From the NCBI GenBank assembly GCA_001566295.1, contig KQ964258.1:744001-808000 (forward strand): a stretch of DNA of 64,000 bases. The letters run 5' to 3'. Position numbers and translations under genes: made by a program. Every line of letters starts with the position of its first letter. Position 1 is the first letter of the stretch. Of the stretch, positions 24,368-36,713 are shown piece by piece. This stretch comes from Microdochium bolleyi (lineage: Eukaryota; Ascomycota; Sordariomycetes; Xylariales; Microdochiaceae). The notes below the pieces were generated by a model. That model saw nothing but the letters and a program-made list of their open reading frames with translations. It did no database searches and had not been told where the DNA came from.

Positions 24368-26912
24368 CCAAAAGTTCGCTTTCCCGTCTCATGTAGTACA
24401 AATACCCCTGCCTACTTTTTTGTATATGAGTGTTGCTTAGATCTCAAAATTTGTGCACCAGATGCCGCGGCATTTCAAAATGGGACGAGAACATACCTCC
24501 GACTTTAGTTACTTAATTGCCATTTATTTTGAGGGTGCATCGCTCCAATCGAGGCTGTCTGTGATATCTCGGTGGACTCGACTTCATCCAAATGCGTGAC
24601 CCACTCGCGTTGTCTCCGTTCAAGTTCAAACCAGTTCTGATTGACACACATCCCAATTCAAATAGTGATCCAAAGATTCTCGACGTTTACAAGCCCTCGT
24701 ATAGGACATGCGTAGAAATCTGTGGTGTCTCACGTACAGCACCACCTCAGGTAGCTAATCATATCCCCTCGAATTCATAAGCCACTCACTGGCCCGGCAA
24801 CTTCTTATTCTAGGCCCTAGTGAGCGTCAACGCCGCCATAGGACTTCTGCGTGACGACCAGCACCAACGCCGTCATTGCCCGGAAAGCCTTTGGCGACAG
24901 AGACATGCTCTCTTGGATAAACAAGCACATCCGGGCCACGAGCCAGCCAGTCAGAGCACCGCAATTACGAATTACGCTCTCGAAGCATCTGCCACGTTCC
25001 CCACGCGAGACGATGACTTGCCCATTGGCAAGTGGCACGTCGTCGGTTTACTCCTGCCTAATCCTCCGCCTTGTAAGCGTCAACACCCGGAGATTGAACC
25101 CCTGCACATGGACGTCGTGACGGCGGGAGTGCCGGGACCCGGGAGCCAGTCAGGTCCTCGGGATTACCAAATCGAGTTATCCAGGAAGGTGTCATTGTGA
25201 CAAGGAATCAACAGACGAGGAGGGAGCGTACCTCGTCTCGACGTCAGAAGCCGCACGTGGCGCCGGCAGCAACGTTGGCGAGGCTTCCCGGACCAGTCAC
25301 AGGCTCTGGATTACAAAATAACCCATTGTCAATGAAACCTGTCAAGCCAAACCTTGGAATCATCGACCGGGGGGGAAGGGAGATGAATGAGAGGTACTTC
25401 ATCGACAAGTACCTCTTGTTTGACCCGCCTGAAAGAGAGAAAAGCGAATGGCTGGTCGAGTGGCACCGAACGCGCGATGCCACACGAGCATACCACGAAT
25501 CGTACATGAACTCCTGCGGGATTTGAGGCGGGGGACCCCCACATTGGCACGCGACGGAATATCAGGTTGTCACGCCGGAACGTGCAGATGCGGAACAGGA
25601 ACAAGCCCGCGAGGTTGGGGCTGAGGCGCGTCGTCTGACGGGAGCGAGAACAGTCGACTGGATAGAACGGCTGGGCTGGCCAAAGTTGACCATACAGGAG
25701 CCGAGGAATGGCGATTGCTAAGCTACAGAGCCCACCTCTGAGGGTCGTAGAGGAAGGGCTCAACGGATGCAAGAAGACGGAGCTTGTGTCCAGGGAGACT
25801 CTGCCCGCCTCACCATTGATGACAATGCTTCCACCCACGGGGTGGGCAGGCATGGGCTTGCTGCTAATCTTCCCGACGAGGGGGGGCTGCGCTCTCTAGC
25901 TGCCTAGCTTCCTCCGTAATGGCGGGAACTAGGCTGCTAAAGCTTGGTTTTGGCGGCCGCTAGAGGAGCTCGATGTGGCCGGCCATGGGAAACTTGAGAG
26001 TGGGATGCGGGAAAAGAAAGTATGGCGTGGTCCCTCCGGAGCGGCCCCTGCAAATGGTGACAACTACAAGCGGCCAGGTGAATCATCATCGCAGGGTTCG
26101 TAGTCTGATCACTACTGGGTCCTGATACCAATCTTCCGGCCGACGACCTCACACCCACAGGGCATGTCGATCCTCTCGCCTCGTCGCCTCGAGTCTCCTG
26201 TCAAACCTTGCCACGGGCGTGACCACCACCAAGAGGTGTCGTACGGTTCAGGTCCATCCGTTGTTGGGTCGTACGTAGATCCGCGCGCCGAGGTGTGACG
26301 ATGATGTGCGGGCGAGGCGCGTCGCGGCAACGCTACCATGCGCCATCTCGGTGGGGAAAACTGAGGGGCCGGGCCTTGCATTCACAGTCTCTAGCTCCCA
26401 GAGAAGCCTCCCATGCTTTGTGGATTGTCAACTCGACACACCTGATTGGCTTCCTCTCCCAGTTGTAGTGTGCCTTGATGACACTTTGAAATCTGCAATG
26501 TGGGATGGGGGTCACAATTTTCACATGATAGATCCTGCACGCGGGACGACTGCATGAAACACGTTGACAGCAGCCCTTGGGAGGCGAGGAGAAGAGAGAG
26601 GGGGGGAGTCGAGCTCTGTTGTGGTGGTGGTGGGCCTTGCCACGGCATCAGAGCCCAGAGGTGCCAATGGTGAGGAACATGGAGGGGGCGGAGTTTGGTT
26701 GGAATGGCGACGCTGAGTTCACAGGGCTTTGGTTTACTTTGCCGGTCTTGCGTCCATGCTAGCTGTGCCCTGTCTTGATTCTTGACTTGGTTTCTCGGAC
26801 TGTAATTGTTACAGGCCACAGTCCAATCTGACTGACCGCAGTTGATCATCATTGATCATTTTTGTGCAGAAGACCTATTTGACTCTAAGAGGCGTGCTTT
26901 CAACAACAAGCG
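24368..26912. other. 2.5 kb gene-free stretch between sidA and tRNA-Ala
   Basis: No reading frame here has a recognisable domain, intron pattern or conserved motif. Short open frames at 24820-25526 (plus) and 25329-25853 (minus) overlap and look random. The first few hundred bases are the AT-rich 3' region of sidA. I see no mobile-element termini. Confidence 0.45.
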
Positions 26913-27010
26913 GGGCGCTTGGTCTAGGGGTATGATTTTCGCTTCGCAATAACGACTCAGTTCGTTAATACGTCTGTGAAAGGTCGTGGGTTCAATTCCC
27001 ACAGCGTCCA
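26913..27010 (+). tRNA. tRNA-Ala (anticodon CGC) with a 26 nt intron
   Basis: Acceptor stem GGGCGCT (26913-26919) pairs with AGCGTCC (27003-27009), including the G3:U70 wobble that identifies alanine tRNAs. The D stem is GTC/GAT, the anticodon stem TTCGC/GTGAA, and the T stem GTGGG/CCCAC with loop TTCAATT. The anticodon CGC is at 26945-26947. The stem closes only if 26949-26974 is removed, placing the intron directly after position 37, the canonical site. The spliced length is 72 nt plus the discriminator A counted within it; CCA is added later. Confidence 0.92.
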
Positions 27011-27026
27011 AATGCGTTGGCATTTC

Positions 27027-27032
27027 TTTTTT
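27027..27032 (+). terminator. RNA polymerase III terminator of tRNA-Ala
   Basis: A run of six T lies 17 bp after the mature 3' end of the tRNA, which is the usual Pol III stop signal on the coding strand. Confidence 0.7.
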
Positions 27033-27726
27033 GGGCTTCTTATATGTTCATCAATATCTGCTGTCTTCCTTTCTTCTTTTGACCATATTCTTAGTTTTCT
27101 TTTTTTTGGCTTTTTTTTTCCTTTTGTCCTTTTAGTCCTGAGTTGGCCTTAGAGAGCTGCCGGCGTCGACCGATGGATGTGTGTCGTGCGGCAACTTCTA
27201 ATCATTTTCATGACGCCTCTTTATGTCGCCTCTTTATCGAACTAGACTAAACAATGACCGTATTCAGGATTATGGCAAAAAGACTTTCGTCGAACGACTT
27301 GGCTTTTTATTGTTATGATTATTTTCTGAAACTTCATTGAAAGCTTAGCCAAAGTCATAAATAGAACGATGGAGAGAGGCAAAACCACATACGCGATGAT
27401 CATGCCCTCCGCTACGATGTGGAATAATCCACACCAATTCTATCTATGGCTTTCTCTTGTCTCATTTCGATGTTATGACATGTTGAGTTAACATATCTGA
27501 CGCAACAAAATAGATTCTGGGCTACAATGCTTGTCGAAAATGCGATGCTCTTCTCGTGACCAGCACAGATTCATTCCAAAGCAAGTGAGCAAGCCCAATC
27601 CTGTTTATCGCCTGACGCTTTGGAACTCGATCGACATGATAGATCAAACACATCCCACAGCTTTGGCATCAACCCAGAGTCGATTAGCAGCCCTCGCTCA
27701 TCGTAATGCCGACACTCTGCTTGAGC
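27033..27726. other. AT-rich spacer after tRNA-Ala, no gene seen
   Basis: The stretch is clearly more AT-rich than the rest of the window, with pyrimidine tracts near 27050-27140. No protein or structured RNA is recognised. Confidence 0.45.
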
Positions 27727-29262
27727 CTAAGACCGACGCGGCAGCTTATTTAGCCCGCCCAAGGTTGGGAGCATCCTGAACGCGGCCTGCGGATGAAATT
27801 GTGCGAGGGCTTGCTGTTGTGCTGCGTTCACGTCGACTGCGCCTCCCTCGCCCGGTAGAGGATTGGCAAACAGCCAGGTGCTGTTATCCATCATGTTTGC
27901 GGTCGCCAACGGAAGATTGCTCTTTGCTGCCTCAACAACACCCAGAGCATCAGCGGTAGCGGTGGTGGCGGCACAATTGGCGTCAGTTGGGTAGACCTGC
28001 GAGACGACAGAGGACATCGCGGCGGACTGCTGTCTCTCCAAGTTGTTGTGGTATTGTGTCAGGCCTGCGAATGCTCCCGAGGAGTGCCTTGATGTTGTCG
28101 TTGTAGTCGTTGTCGTTGACGTCGTCGTATTCAAGGTAGAGGGCAGCGTTGCCTGGTTTATTGTAGAAAACTGGTTGCCCGGCTGCTGACCACTGCCGAC
28201 TTCCGTCAACGCCACGCTGCCTGAGCCCAACCAGTCTGAAAGATTGAAAATGTCTCGAGGCTGCTCGTTGTTGATGGCATTAAAAGGCTGCGGTGACAAC
28301 GAGGATCCCGCCGGGCCGCCTCCTATTAACGGGTCGAGCCCAAAGGACAGGAGCTGCGAGGGACGACTTCCCAGGACATCTTGGTCGGTCGATAAGATTC
28401 GCATAAGGGGGTCGTCATCGGAAGGATCGTCCCCCGTGAGATCGACGAATGAAGCATGTTCCCGAACCGTCACCGAGGCCTCACTCCCACCTCGCTCATT
28501 CTGATTCCCAAACATGGACGTGCTCGGAATAACACCGCCGTCTCCATTCTACGAAGACGCAGCTATCGTCGTCCCCAGCACGTTCCGCACCCTGCCGTCT
28601 TCAACGCTCTGAACCTCGGCATCCGGCTCCGACAGCTGTCTTATATCACCACTAGTGCCCGTACCCATGGCGCTCTCAGCCGTTGTCGCGAACGGATCAG
28701 CCCAAGGCACCACGAGGTCCATCATCCGCTGCGCGTGCGGCGACAGCAGGGCCAGCTGCGTGTCGACCAGACCGTGCCGGCGGGCCGAGCACAGCCAGGT
28801 GACAGTTGTCGCGCACGCGAGGCGCAGCAGCAGAGGGTTGGTATGCTGTAGCGAGTGCAAGTCGGCGTGGGTCGGCCATCTGCTGTGCTCGCGGGCGTAG
28901 TAGAGGATGAGCTCTGGTTTTTGTCAGGCGTCAGTGGGTTCGCCTGTTCCTTTGCGGATCCGGGAAGTCTGGAAGTGTGAGAGGAAGGAGGAAGGACCTG
29001 GGAACTGACCTATTGCTTGGAAGCACGCCACTGTGTCCTCTCTGCCGGGAAAGAGCGTGGCTTGGGAGGCGAGCTGGAGGGTGTGGGCCAGGACGTCGTC
29101 GCTGCTCCAAAGAAGATCGTCCATGGCTGATATCGTGGCGGTGTCGTGAAGCGTGTCGACCAGGAGTTTGGACCCGTGATTTATGTTGGTGAAGTTGTTG
29201 CTTCTAGGATTCGACGGGCGGTCGCCTTGTGCGGAGTTGCGGTTGTTTGGAAAGTGCACCAT
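27727..29262 (-). CDS. Uncharacterised protein, possibly a transcriptional regulator; gene model uncertain
   Basis: The 5' exon 29010-29262 and the exon starting at 28913 join across a GT...AG intron (28914-29009) to read QAIELILYYAREHSRW, followed by HTNPLLLRLACATTVTWLC, which reads like a helical repeat region. The frame meets a TAG at 28549-28551, then stays open in the same frame to 27727. That tail is acidic and low complexity: FVDLTGDDPSDDDP, IFNLSDWLGSG, and runs of Thr and Gln/Ala, as in activation domains. I see no Zn2Cys6 motif upstream, so it may be an N-terminally reduced regulator or something else. Either a weak short intron removes the TAG or the gene is broken. The ATG at 29262 is the first in frame. 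Confidence 0.45.
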
Positions 29263-30003
29263 CGTGATTGCCGGGACGAGAATTGGAATAAATACGACCG
29301 AAACCACCTGAGGTATCCACGTGGACAACAACAATAACAACGACAAAATTGGTCAACATGCCGTGTGTCGCCGGAGAAATACTCCTGAATGTGCGTACGG
29401 ATGAGGCACAATGCCGCCTTGCCTGAAAACAGGCTGTTTTCAGCAGGAACACAAACATGTTCATCACCACCTGAAGTGCAAGTTTCGGAACATTTGTCAA
29501 CGGGACATAAGAGTCTGAGCAATCTAGTAAGGGTTGTATTTGCAGATTATCATTCACCTCTGAATGATCTTCATGTCTATGTCCATCTCAACAGGTTCCA
29601 ATCTGAGGACTTGTGACGCGGCGCTTTCCCCAAGCTGTTGCCGGGGCAATCAGGTGATCTAAGTCTGAGAGACGATGCCGGTGGCCCTTTTGACATTCCG
29701 ATTTATACACGGTTGAGATACTTCTGACAGCATGGGTTTCTCAAGAAGTTTCATATGTACTGCGATCTCGAGCTAGAAAAATGTATATACAATAATAGAA
29801 ATAGCGTAGTCGCCATATGTGCACCCTGTCCTCTTCCGAGATGGACATCTCTGACTCCTATATACGTCTCAACCTCACCCAGCGCATCAAACCTCATCGC
29901 CATCGATTGTCATCATCATCATCATCGTCATCATCACGCTTGACAACATCCCCATCGCCCCCCTCACTCATCGAAACCGGTCAAAGTTGTCTCGAGAACG
30001 CGC
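29263..30003. repeat. Spacer with a CAT trinucleotide microsatellite
   Basis: A CAT repeat with one imperfect unit spans about 29910-29938, shortly after the end of the fungalysin gene. The rest of the 740 bp holds no gene I can support. The part next to 29262 would be the 5' region of the uncharacterised gene. Confidence 0.5.
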
Positions 30004-32046
30004 TTAGCAGGCGCCAGACTTGACGGTGAAGCTCTCGGTGCGGCTGGAGCTGCTGTACTTGGCGCCGTCGCCGAGGCCGCGCTTGGCAAAGGCGGTCCAG
30101 ATGGCGCAGGCGTTGGCGCCGCCGGTCAGGGCCTTGTCGGCGTCGATGATGGCGTCCCTGGCCTGGACGAAGTTGGGGTTGCAGGGCTGCAGGGCCATGC
30201 CGTCGACGACGAGCTTCATGGCGAGGAACTTGCCGTCCGTGGGGACGCCCTTGCTGTCGAAGGTGGGCAGGACGGCGGCGGTCTGCTTGCCCCGGCGGGC
30301 GATGAGCTCCCACATCATCTCGTAGAGCATGTTGGCCCAGATCGTGCCGATCGCGTGCACCGAGGTCATGCCGTTGGCCGACTTGTAGGTCTGGGGGTTG
30401 GTCGTCTTGGAGGTGCTGTAAGGGTACGCGCGGATGCCGGCGCCGCCGTTGACCCAGTCGCCCATGGCGTAGCTCTTGGCGGCCGTGTCGGAGGTCTTGA
30501 GGCGGACCGCGGTGGCCATGAAGTCACCCCAGCCCTCGCCCATGCCGCCGCTCTCGGTGGAGCTCAGGCAGCCAGAGTTGGCCGGGCCGCCAGTCAGGCG
30601 GTTGGAGAGACCGTGCGTGTACTCGTGGATCACGACGCCGGCCTCGAACGAGCAGTCGCGTTGAGGGGTGGTCTTGGTCCACATGTACATGCGCATGCGA
30701 GGGATCTGGCCGTCGGCGGGGGTGGCGAAGTTGGCATTGTTGGTGCCGGAGCCGTCCTGCGCGTTGAGGATGACGGCGTCGTTGCCCTTGCCACCCTGGC
30801 CATTGTTGTTGACCTCGAAGTTGCCAGCGGCCTCGGTGAAGCCCAGGGAGTAGAGGACGTCGTGGTAGACCTATTTGCAGATAATTAGTAATCAATCCCG
30901 GCAAGGAGATGAATGACGAGGACAGCGTGAGACAGGACTTACGTTGGCAGTGTAGTAGAGCTGCGTGATGGACGCATCCTGGTAGGCCTTGAAGTCCGTG
31001 GTGGCCGGGCTGTACGGGTACTCGAAGGCCAGGGACGAGCTCGTGGGGCGGTAGTTGCTGAGGTACTGGCTGTCGCCGTCACGGTTCTCCTGGGCGATCG
31101 CGTTGTTGCCGCGGGTTGTCGTATAGCTCTCGGTGCCGGTGCTGAACCAGCCGAACTCGGACGCCTTCTTGTCCCAGGGGTCAGTGAGGGACTGGCGCGA
31201 GCCCTCGGTCGGGTCGTTGAGGCCCCAGGGGTAGACCTGGAGTCCGGCCTCGGAGACGTAGTTGACGACGCTGTGCACCTCGCCGTTGGAGTTGGCGTCG
31301 ACGTAGGTAAGAAGCCAGTCGTCGAGCACGTCCGTCTCGACACGCCACGTCAGGACGAGGCTGTTGTCCGACTTGACAAAGTAGACAAGGCGCGCCTTGG
31401 GGTCCGACTGGGCGCCGGCTGTGCCGGTCAGGACAAAGTCGTCCTTGCCAGCGGTGGGCTCGGCAGTAGCATCACCCTGGATAGGCAGGGCGAAGGTGGT
31501 GACGGCGTGGTCCAGGGCGCCGACGGGGTTCAGGTCTTCGCGACGGCTAAGGGAGCTGGGGATCGCGCCGGTGTAGAAGCTGTTGCCGTACGACAGGACA
31601 GAGCCATCGGCGGCGATCTATGATCTCGTGGTCAGCATATGTCGCCTTTTACGAAAGTTGGCAGCTGATCGAGAACTCACGTTGACGTTGAAATCAGCGT
31701 TGTCAATGTCAATGCCATTGGCAGTCTGCTTGAAGTTCACGTGGCCGATGCCGTTGGTACCGATGTAGTGGTCCTCGACAACGCGGAACTGGGCGTTGGG
31801 TGCAGTCTGCTTGACCAGGGCGCTGGCCGTCTCGACATAGGTCTCGCGGCGGAGCAGCTTGAGGGACTCCTTGGAGGCAGTGCCCTCGGCGTTGACGTAC
31901 TGGGCACGGGCTGGGGGAGCAAAGGCTGTCAGGTCAATGCCGCGACGGGCGACGCTGCTGCCCGTCGGGTTGATCTAGTGGTGAGGGTGGGCAGTGACGG
32001 CTGTGGCGCCGAGCAGGCCGAGGAGGACGAGGGAGCGGCCGGCCAT
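30004..32046 (-). CDS. Secreted fungalysin (M36 extracellular metalloproteinase) with an in-frame TAG at codon 24
   Basis: Exons 31681-32046, 30943-31617 and 30004-30870 give 636 codons in one frame, the usual size of M36 preproenzymes. Codons 1-19 are a clear signal peptide (Arg, then a Leu/Ala core, ending ATAVTA) followed by HPHH. Then TAG (31975-31977) interrupts the frame before INPTGSSVARRGIDL, a normal propeptide start. The propeptide has ARAQYVNAEGTA and HVNFKQTANGIDIDNADFNVN. The catalytic domain has the zinc site HEYTH with the third ligand in GGMGEGWGDFMATA. The enzyme cleaves proteins outside the cell. No intron can remove the TAG without destroying the signal peptide. So this is a recent nonsense change (CAG to TAG would do), a base-calling error, or readthrough. 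Everything after it is intact. Confidence 0.85.
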
Positions 32047-34154
32047 CGTGATGATCAGCAAGAGGAGATAGAGGGAAGCTAGAAAGTGAGATGCTCTAGC
32101 GATGTCTGTCAAGGGGCTGTGGCTGATGGAACGGAGAATATCCTGAGGTTCAGGCGAGGAGTCTCATGATATAAATACACAGATCTCTCAGAGATGATCT
32201 CCTGCCGATCAGCCGCCGAGGTAGACTCGACTATCAAGCTTCTTCTTTCGGAACACGGGCCGCGGGGTCGATCACGGAAGCTCGACCGTCTATGTCGAGC
32301 CAAAGTCGTGGTCAAGTTGGGTCCTCGCATACTCATGGCCTGACGCAACACAACTACCGTGACTATAGCGTTATCGCCAAAATGTCTGTGACAAAGTGTG
32401 GGGGGCGGGAACAAGATACTGCGTAGTTGGCGAGACCGTCGCTCACAATGCGGGTCGTGATGGCACGCGGTCGGACTGGCATGGACGGATCCAGAAGGAC
32501 GTTACGGGATCTGTAAGCGCCCCCGTTTTCCAGCCCTTCCCGCCTTCCACGAGCAGAAGATTGTCACGCAGCAGTGGAGTATCGACAGCGGGTATCAGTC
32601 AAGCTCATGGCGCGTGAGGTGGTATCATGGACAGGCACCACAGGAAACCCGCTTCCTAGCGGCTCCCCTTGTCCATCATGAGCTAGTTTAAAAGAAAGAA
32701 GGTAGTAGTCCCGTCCACTATCTGGGGTTCCGAAGACGAGAGGTGGTTGGTCCGTCCTGTGTAAGCATCAGGGACGATACTGGATCGGGAAGTCCAGAAG
32801 GGCCGCAAGGACCTTGAGTTCTTAGCTTTCCCGTGGGGTGGCTTGCCAGTCTCGGACACACGGTGAACAGCCGCCCGGGGTATTCTCCCAGTCTCTGCTT
32901 GGAGCTCGCGATCATGCCGAGTATCAAGGACTGTGGCTCTGGCGTGCCGACTTGGCTAGCCGTGGTGCACGCGCCGACGCTTTTCGGAGATTGTGATAAT
33001 CCCTCAAGAACCTCAAGAGGGTGGAATTCCTTCTGTTACATTTCAGTTGAGCATGCGTCGAGAGAGGTTCCCTCCGAACACGGAGCATGCTGGAGATGCT
33101 TGCACCACTGCTAGGGGTGCTTGCACCACATCCTGGAGCAGGATTGATTATATTCCCCGGACAACAAGAAAAGAAGCTCATTAGGTTTGAAACAAGCGTG
33201 GAGGGGCTCCAAGGATTGTCCAGCGGAGCCAAGGGAGTATTGTTCACGCCCTCCGGGAAAGCGATAAGTGTGGTTCACCGCAAGGCGAGACAACAAGGCC
33301 CATCGGCGATGGAAAGGAGCCTCAAGCCAGGTCGCACCCGAGGCACAGGTCGAGCCAGGCACGGTAGAGCGGGCAGCGTAGATTGCCACCTTCTGAAGCG
33401 CTGCGCGTGATGCCTCTGGGTGTTCTAGATGCCGGACCAGGGTAAGTTCGTGCTTTGTGGGTATCTCTGATGATGTGCCCGAGTGACGTTGAGACACCTT
33501 CCTAATCGGGGCAAAGAGCACTGGCCCACGGTCGTTTCGGTGGAGGAGTCGCCGAGGGGATCCATGAAGTGGGCGTCACCAACAAGCTACAGAGAGACCC
33601 TGACACGACAAGTAACAGGCTTGGCGAGCTGCCACTCTGGGGCAGACGCCGGTAGTTGTCCTTGTCTCCATGAATTATGAAGGACTATACTGTGTTTCCG
33701 GTGCAATGGGAACGGGGACAGCCCACTTTGATCAATCCTCCCGTGACCGGCGATTCATGCTGGCGCAAAAAGTCGCAGTGTGTGATGGCATCTTCTTGTC
33801 CCTGCTGGGGCGAGTGCTGACTGTTCTATTATTTATCTGCCACAGGCTGCATTGGTGCCTCGTGTCGCGAACGAGTCATCTCAGTTTAGGCGCCCAGTTG
33901 AATCCCGTGTAGTCGCAACAGACCACCTGCCGTCCGTTTCTGGAAGGTTCTCAAGCAATGGAAATCAGATGCCATTTCGTGGCGTGTAAGCTTTCAGAGC
34001 ACGCGGTCTACAGAGTGCAAACATCTTATCACTTGCTATGCGAGGCCGAAGGACGATGAATTTTTATGTCACACTGGCACCGGCGCATGATAAGGAATGT
34101 TGCGGGGGAAGTGCGTCGAGAAGTCGCGCAGAGACGCAACATCAGCCAGGGGCC
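32047..34154. other. 2.1 kb gene-free stretch between fungalysin and the MFS gene
   Basis: Bases next to 32047 form the fungalysin promoter; those next to 34154 the 3' region of the transporter. Short open frames occur on both strands but none has a domain or splice pattern. A small direct repeat, GCTTGCACCAC, occurs twice near 33098-33130. Confidence 0.45.
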
Positions 34155-35689
34155 TCAGTCGCGCTTACGGACTCTTGGGAAAGCCAGCCACAGCAGCCCA
34201 ACGACACAGATGAGTGCAAGCACAATGGGCTGCAGCACCTGCACGCCTTTGCTCTGAGCGATGGCGCCGATTGCGAATGGGAACACCGTGCCCCCTGTGC
34301 CGCCAATCGCCATGGCGAAGCCGATTGCGCTGACATGCAGGTGCTTGGGCAGCAGCTTTGCCGCCATCATAACCCCGCCCGGGAAGACAGGCCCCAGAAA
34401 CAAGCCGACAAAGGCAACGGCTACGGCGCTCACGATGAATTGCGGGACAAGCCAGAACACGAGCTGGAGTGCGACGGCAAGAGCGAGGTACACCGTCACG
34501 CACAGCCGCTCGCCCCATTTCTCCGTGACAAAGCCCAGCGCGGCGCGCCCGACTGCCATGCCGAGCCAGAATCCCGTACCTGAAAGGCCTGCATCGTACG
34601 GGGAGGCCTCGCGCACGCGCAGCATAAAGGTCACAACCCAGCCGCCCAGAGAGACCTCAATGGCCATGTAGGTGAACAAGTACACCGTGACCAGCCAGGT
34701 GACTTTGGACTTGAGGGCCTCCCGCGTCCGGCTTCCAGGGGCAGCTGTACCTGAGCCTGATGCGTCCTCGGCCGTGCTGTCCCGCGGGTGCTCGCGTCGG
34801 TAAACCTCGCCCGTCTTGCTCCAATATGCCGCCGATAGTCCGAACCACTCGACGACGCTGAGGCCAACCATGATGTAGTAGAAAGTGTACCAAGGCAGAC
34901 CCGCTTTGACGATGAGGCTCGTCGCGACAAAGGGGCTGAACAGGGCGCCAACGGAGTAGCACGAGTGCAGCAGGCCCTGGATGCTGTTCGGATTCTCGAA
35001 TTGGCTGAGGTACGAGCTGAAGCAGGCGTCAGTGAGCCCATTGCCGAAGCCGGCGACGACGTTGATGACGATGAGGACCGGATACGGCGGGTGCAGAGCC
35101 ATGACGACGTAGGTAATGATGTGGCAGACAGGCGCAACGACGGCGATGCCGCGCTGGCCAAATTTGGAGTGCAGGGTGGCATTCGTGAGGGCGGCAGCCG
35201 AGTAACCAGCGAACTGTCGTTACTTGTGAGCATCCTCGTCTGCAGAGTGGAAGCCGGAGCGGCAGAGTCATTGGCACTTACAGGCGTGAGGAAGATGAGC
35301 GAGACAGTCGTGTAGTTGAGATGGTACCACTCCTCGAGATAAGGGATCAGAGCGCCAATGGCGGCGTCGTTCATGCCAGCAATCATGAAGGAGACGAAGG
35401 CAAAGGCAAGGCGGGCAATGTTGCCGCGAGGCGTGGTCCACTTGAGTGGCGCATCGTGAGCTGCCATGACGGGCGGCGGGAGGGTGTCGTCGACGCGAGA
35501 GCCAACATTGTTGCCGTCGGACGATGTTGAACGGCGCGAGGCAGCAGCCGTGGTGCTGGTGGTGGCGGCGACATGGCGGCGCGAGACATCACCCGAGCTG
35601 TGCTTGTGCTTGACGGCCTCGAGCTCAATGGCCTCACTGGGCGCGACGGCAGCCAGCGCCTGGGCGGCAGTGACCGTCTCTGTTGCCAT
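34155..35689 (-). CDS. Major facilitator superfamily transporter
   Basis: Exons 35282-35689 and 34155-35213 give 488 aa. The intron 35214-35281 starts GTAAGT and the join reads IFLTPFAGYSAAALTNA. A soluble, Ser/Thr-rich N-terminus of about 80 residues precedes roughly twelve hydrophobic segments split by a cytosolic loop (YRREHPRDSTAEDASGSG). LHSKFGQRGIAVVAP resembles the motif A loop between helices 2 and 3, and NGLTDACFSSYLSQFENPNSIQGLLHSCY is a conserved central region of fungal transporters related to the fucose permease-like branch. The substrate cannot be read from the sequence. The ATG at 35689 is used; the frame reaches further upstream only through a TTG. The start is divergent from the membrane protein gene at 36714. 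Confidence 0.85.
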
Positions 35690-36713
35690 CTTGGCCGTCC
35701 GAGTTGTATCCTCAAGAGTTCTCAAGGGTTATCTTGGTCAATCGTGTTCGTGAGGGTGAGATCTGAGAGACAAGATGCGGGTGTCGGACCGTCCTCCCGA
35801 TGGCTGTGGGGGAATGTGGGGCGCTGACATGAGAGCGAGTCTGTTGCAGGGTCGTGCCTTCCCAACATCGTCATCCTGAGGGCGCCTCCGCTGGGTCCTG
35901 GAATCCCTCTGTTGACTTTGCGTGGTTGCGCGGGTGGCCGGCCATAGACCTTGGTCGAGAGCCCGGAGATGCTCCCAGGTTCTGCTTCAATTCGGTCGAT
36001 CCGTGATACATCTTGACCATGTTCCAGAGAAGCCATCGCTCGCTTCCATCTCAAGCATACGCCAGGGACCTAGGTACAATAAATGGTTGCTTTTCTCGAG
36101 TGATGAAGATGTCTGACCGTTCGTGATTCCCTGCTAGTGACCTGGTCGTTATGGACTAAACGACCAAGCTACTGAAAAACAGTCTGGTCGACGACAGCCC
36201 AAAAGCTGCAACAGATGGACGCAGTCAGCCACACAGATCTACATATGAACCCAGACCTTACAGCCGCCCAAATCATGAAAGCAGCAACATAGAATGAAGA
36301 GGTGGGAACTCACCCATGATACTGCGCTGAACCGCGCAGCTCCCCCAGCAGGCTGCTCAAGACCGGCGAAGGAAGAAAAGGTCGTTCCAGCAAATCTGTG
36401 AGGCTGTTGCACGATGCAGTCAAGATGCTGGACGTGGACGGAGGCAGAGACATGCTCAGCTGTATCCATCAAAAATGATCGCGGAAACACCGATACTTGG
36501 CAGTGTGGATCGGCCCGTCGGAAGGGCAGTCAGGCCCATTGCAAGTTGAGTGGTGGAGACGGGGCAATCACAACCACTACAACCACAACTACCACAGTCG
36601 GCACCCTGCCAAAACTTGACACAACGACAGCTCGTCCTCACTTGGACACCACCTGCACCCTTCTCCCACCGAGCAGACGAGCTGGCCGGGCCGGTCCACC
36701 CACAGCCCCAACA
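35690..36713. promoter_or_regulatory. Divergent promoter region, MFS transporter and membrane protein
   Basis: About 1 kb separates the two divergent ATGs. The plus-strand open frame runs upstream to 36414, but its sequence before 36714 is low-complexity Thr-rich and reads as an untranslated leader. No further feature is recognised. Confidence 0.4.

Noticed and set aside
24820..25853. Overlapping short frames on both strands after sidA
   Set aside because: They overlap each other, lack motifs and show no splice pattern joining them.
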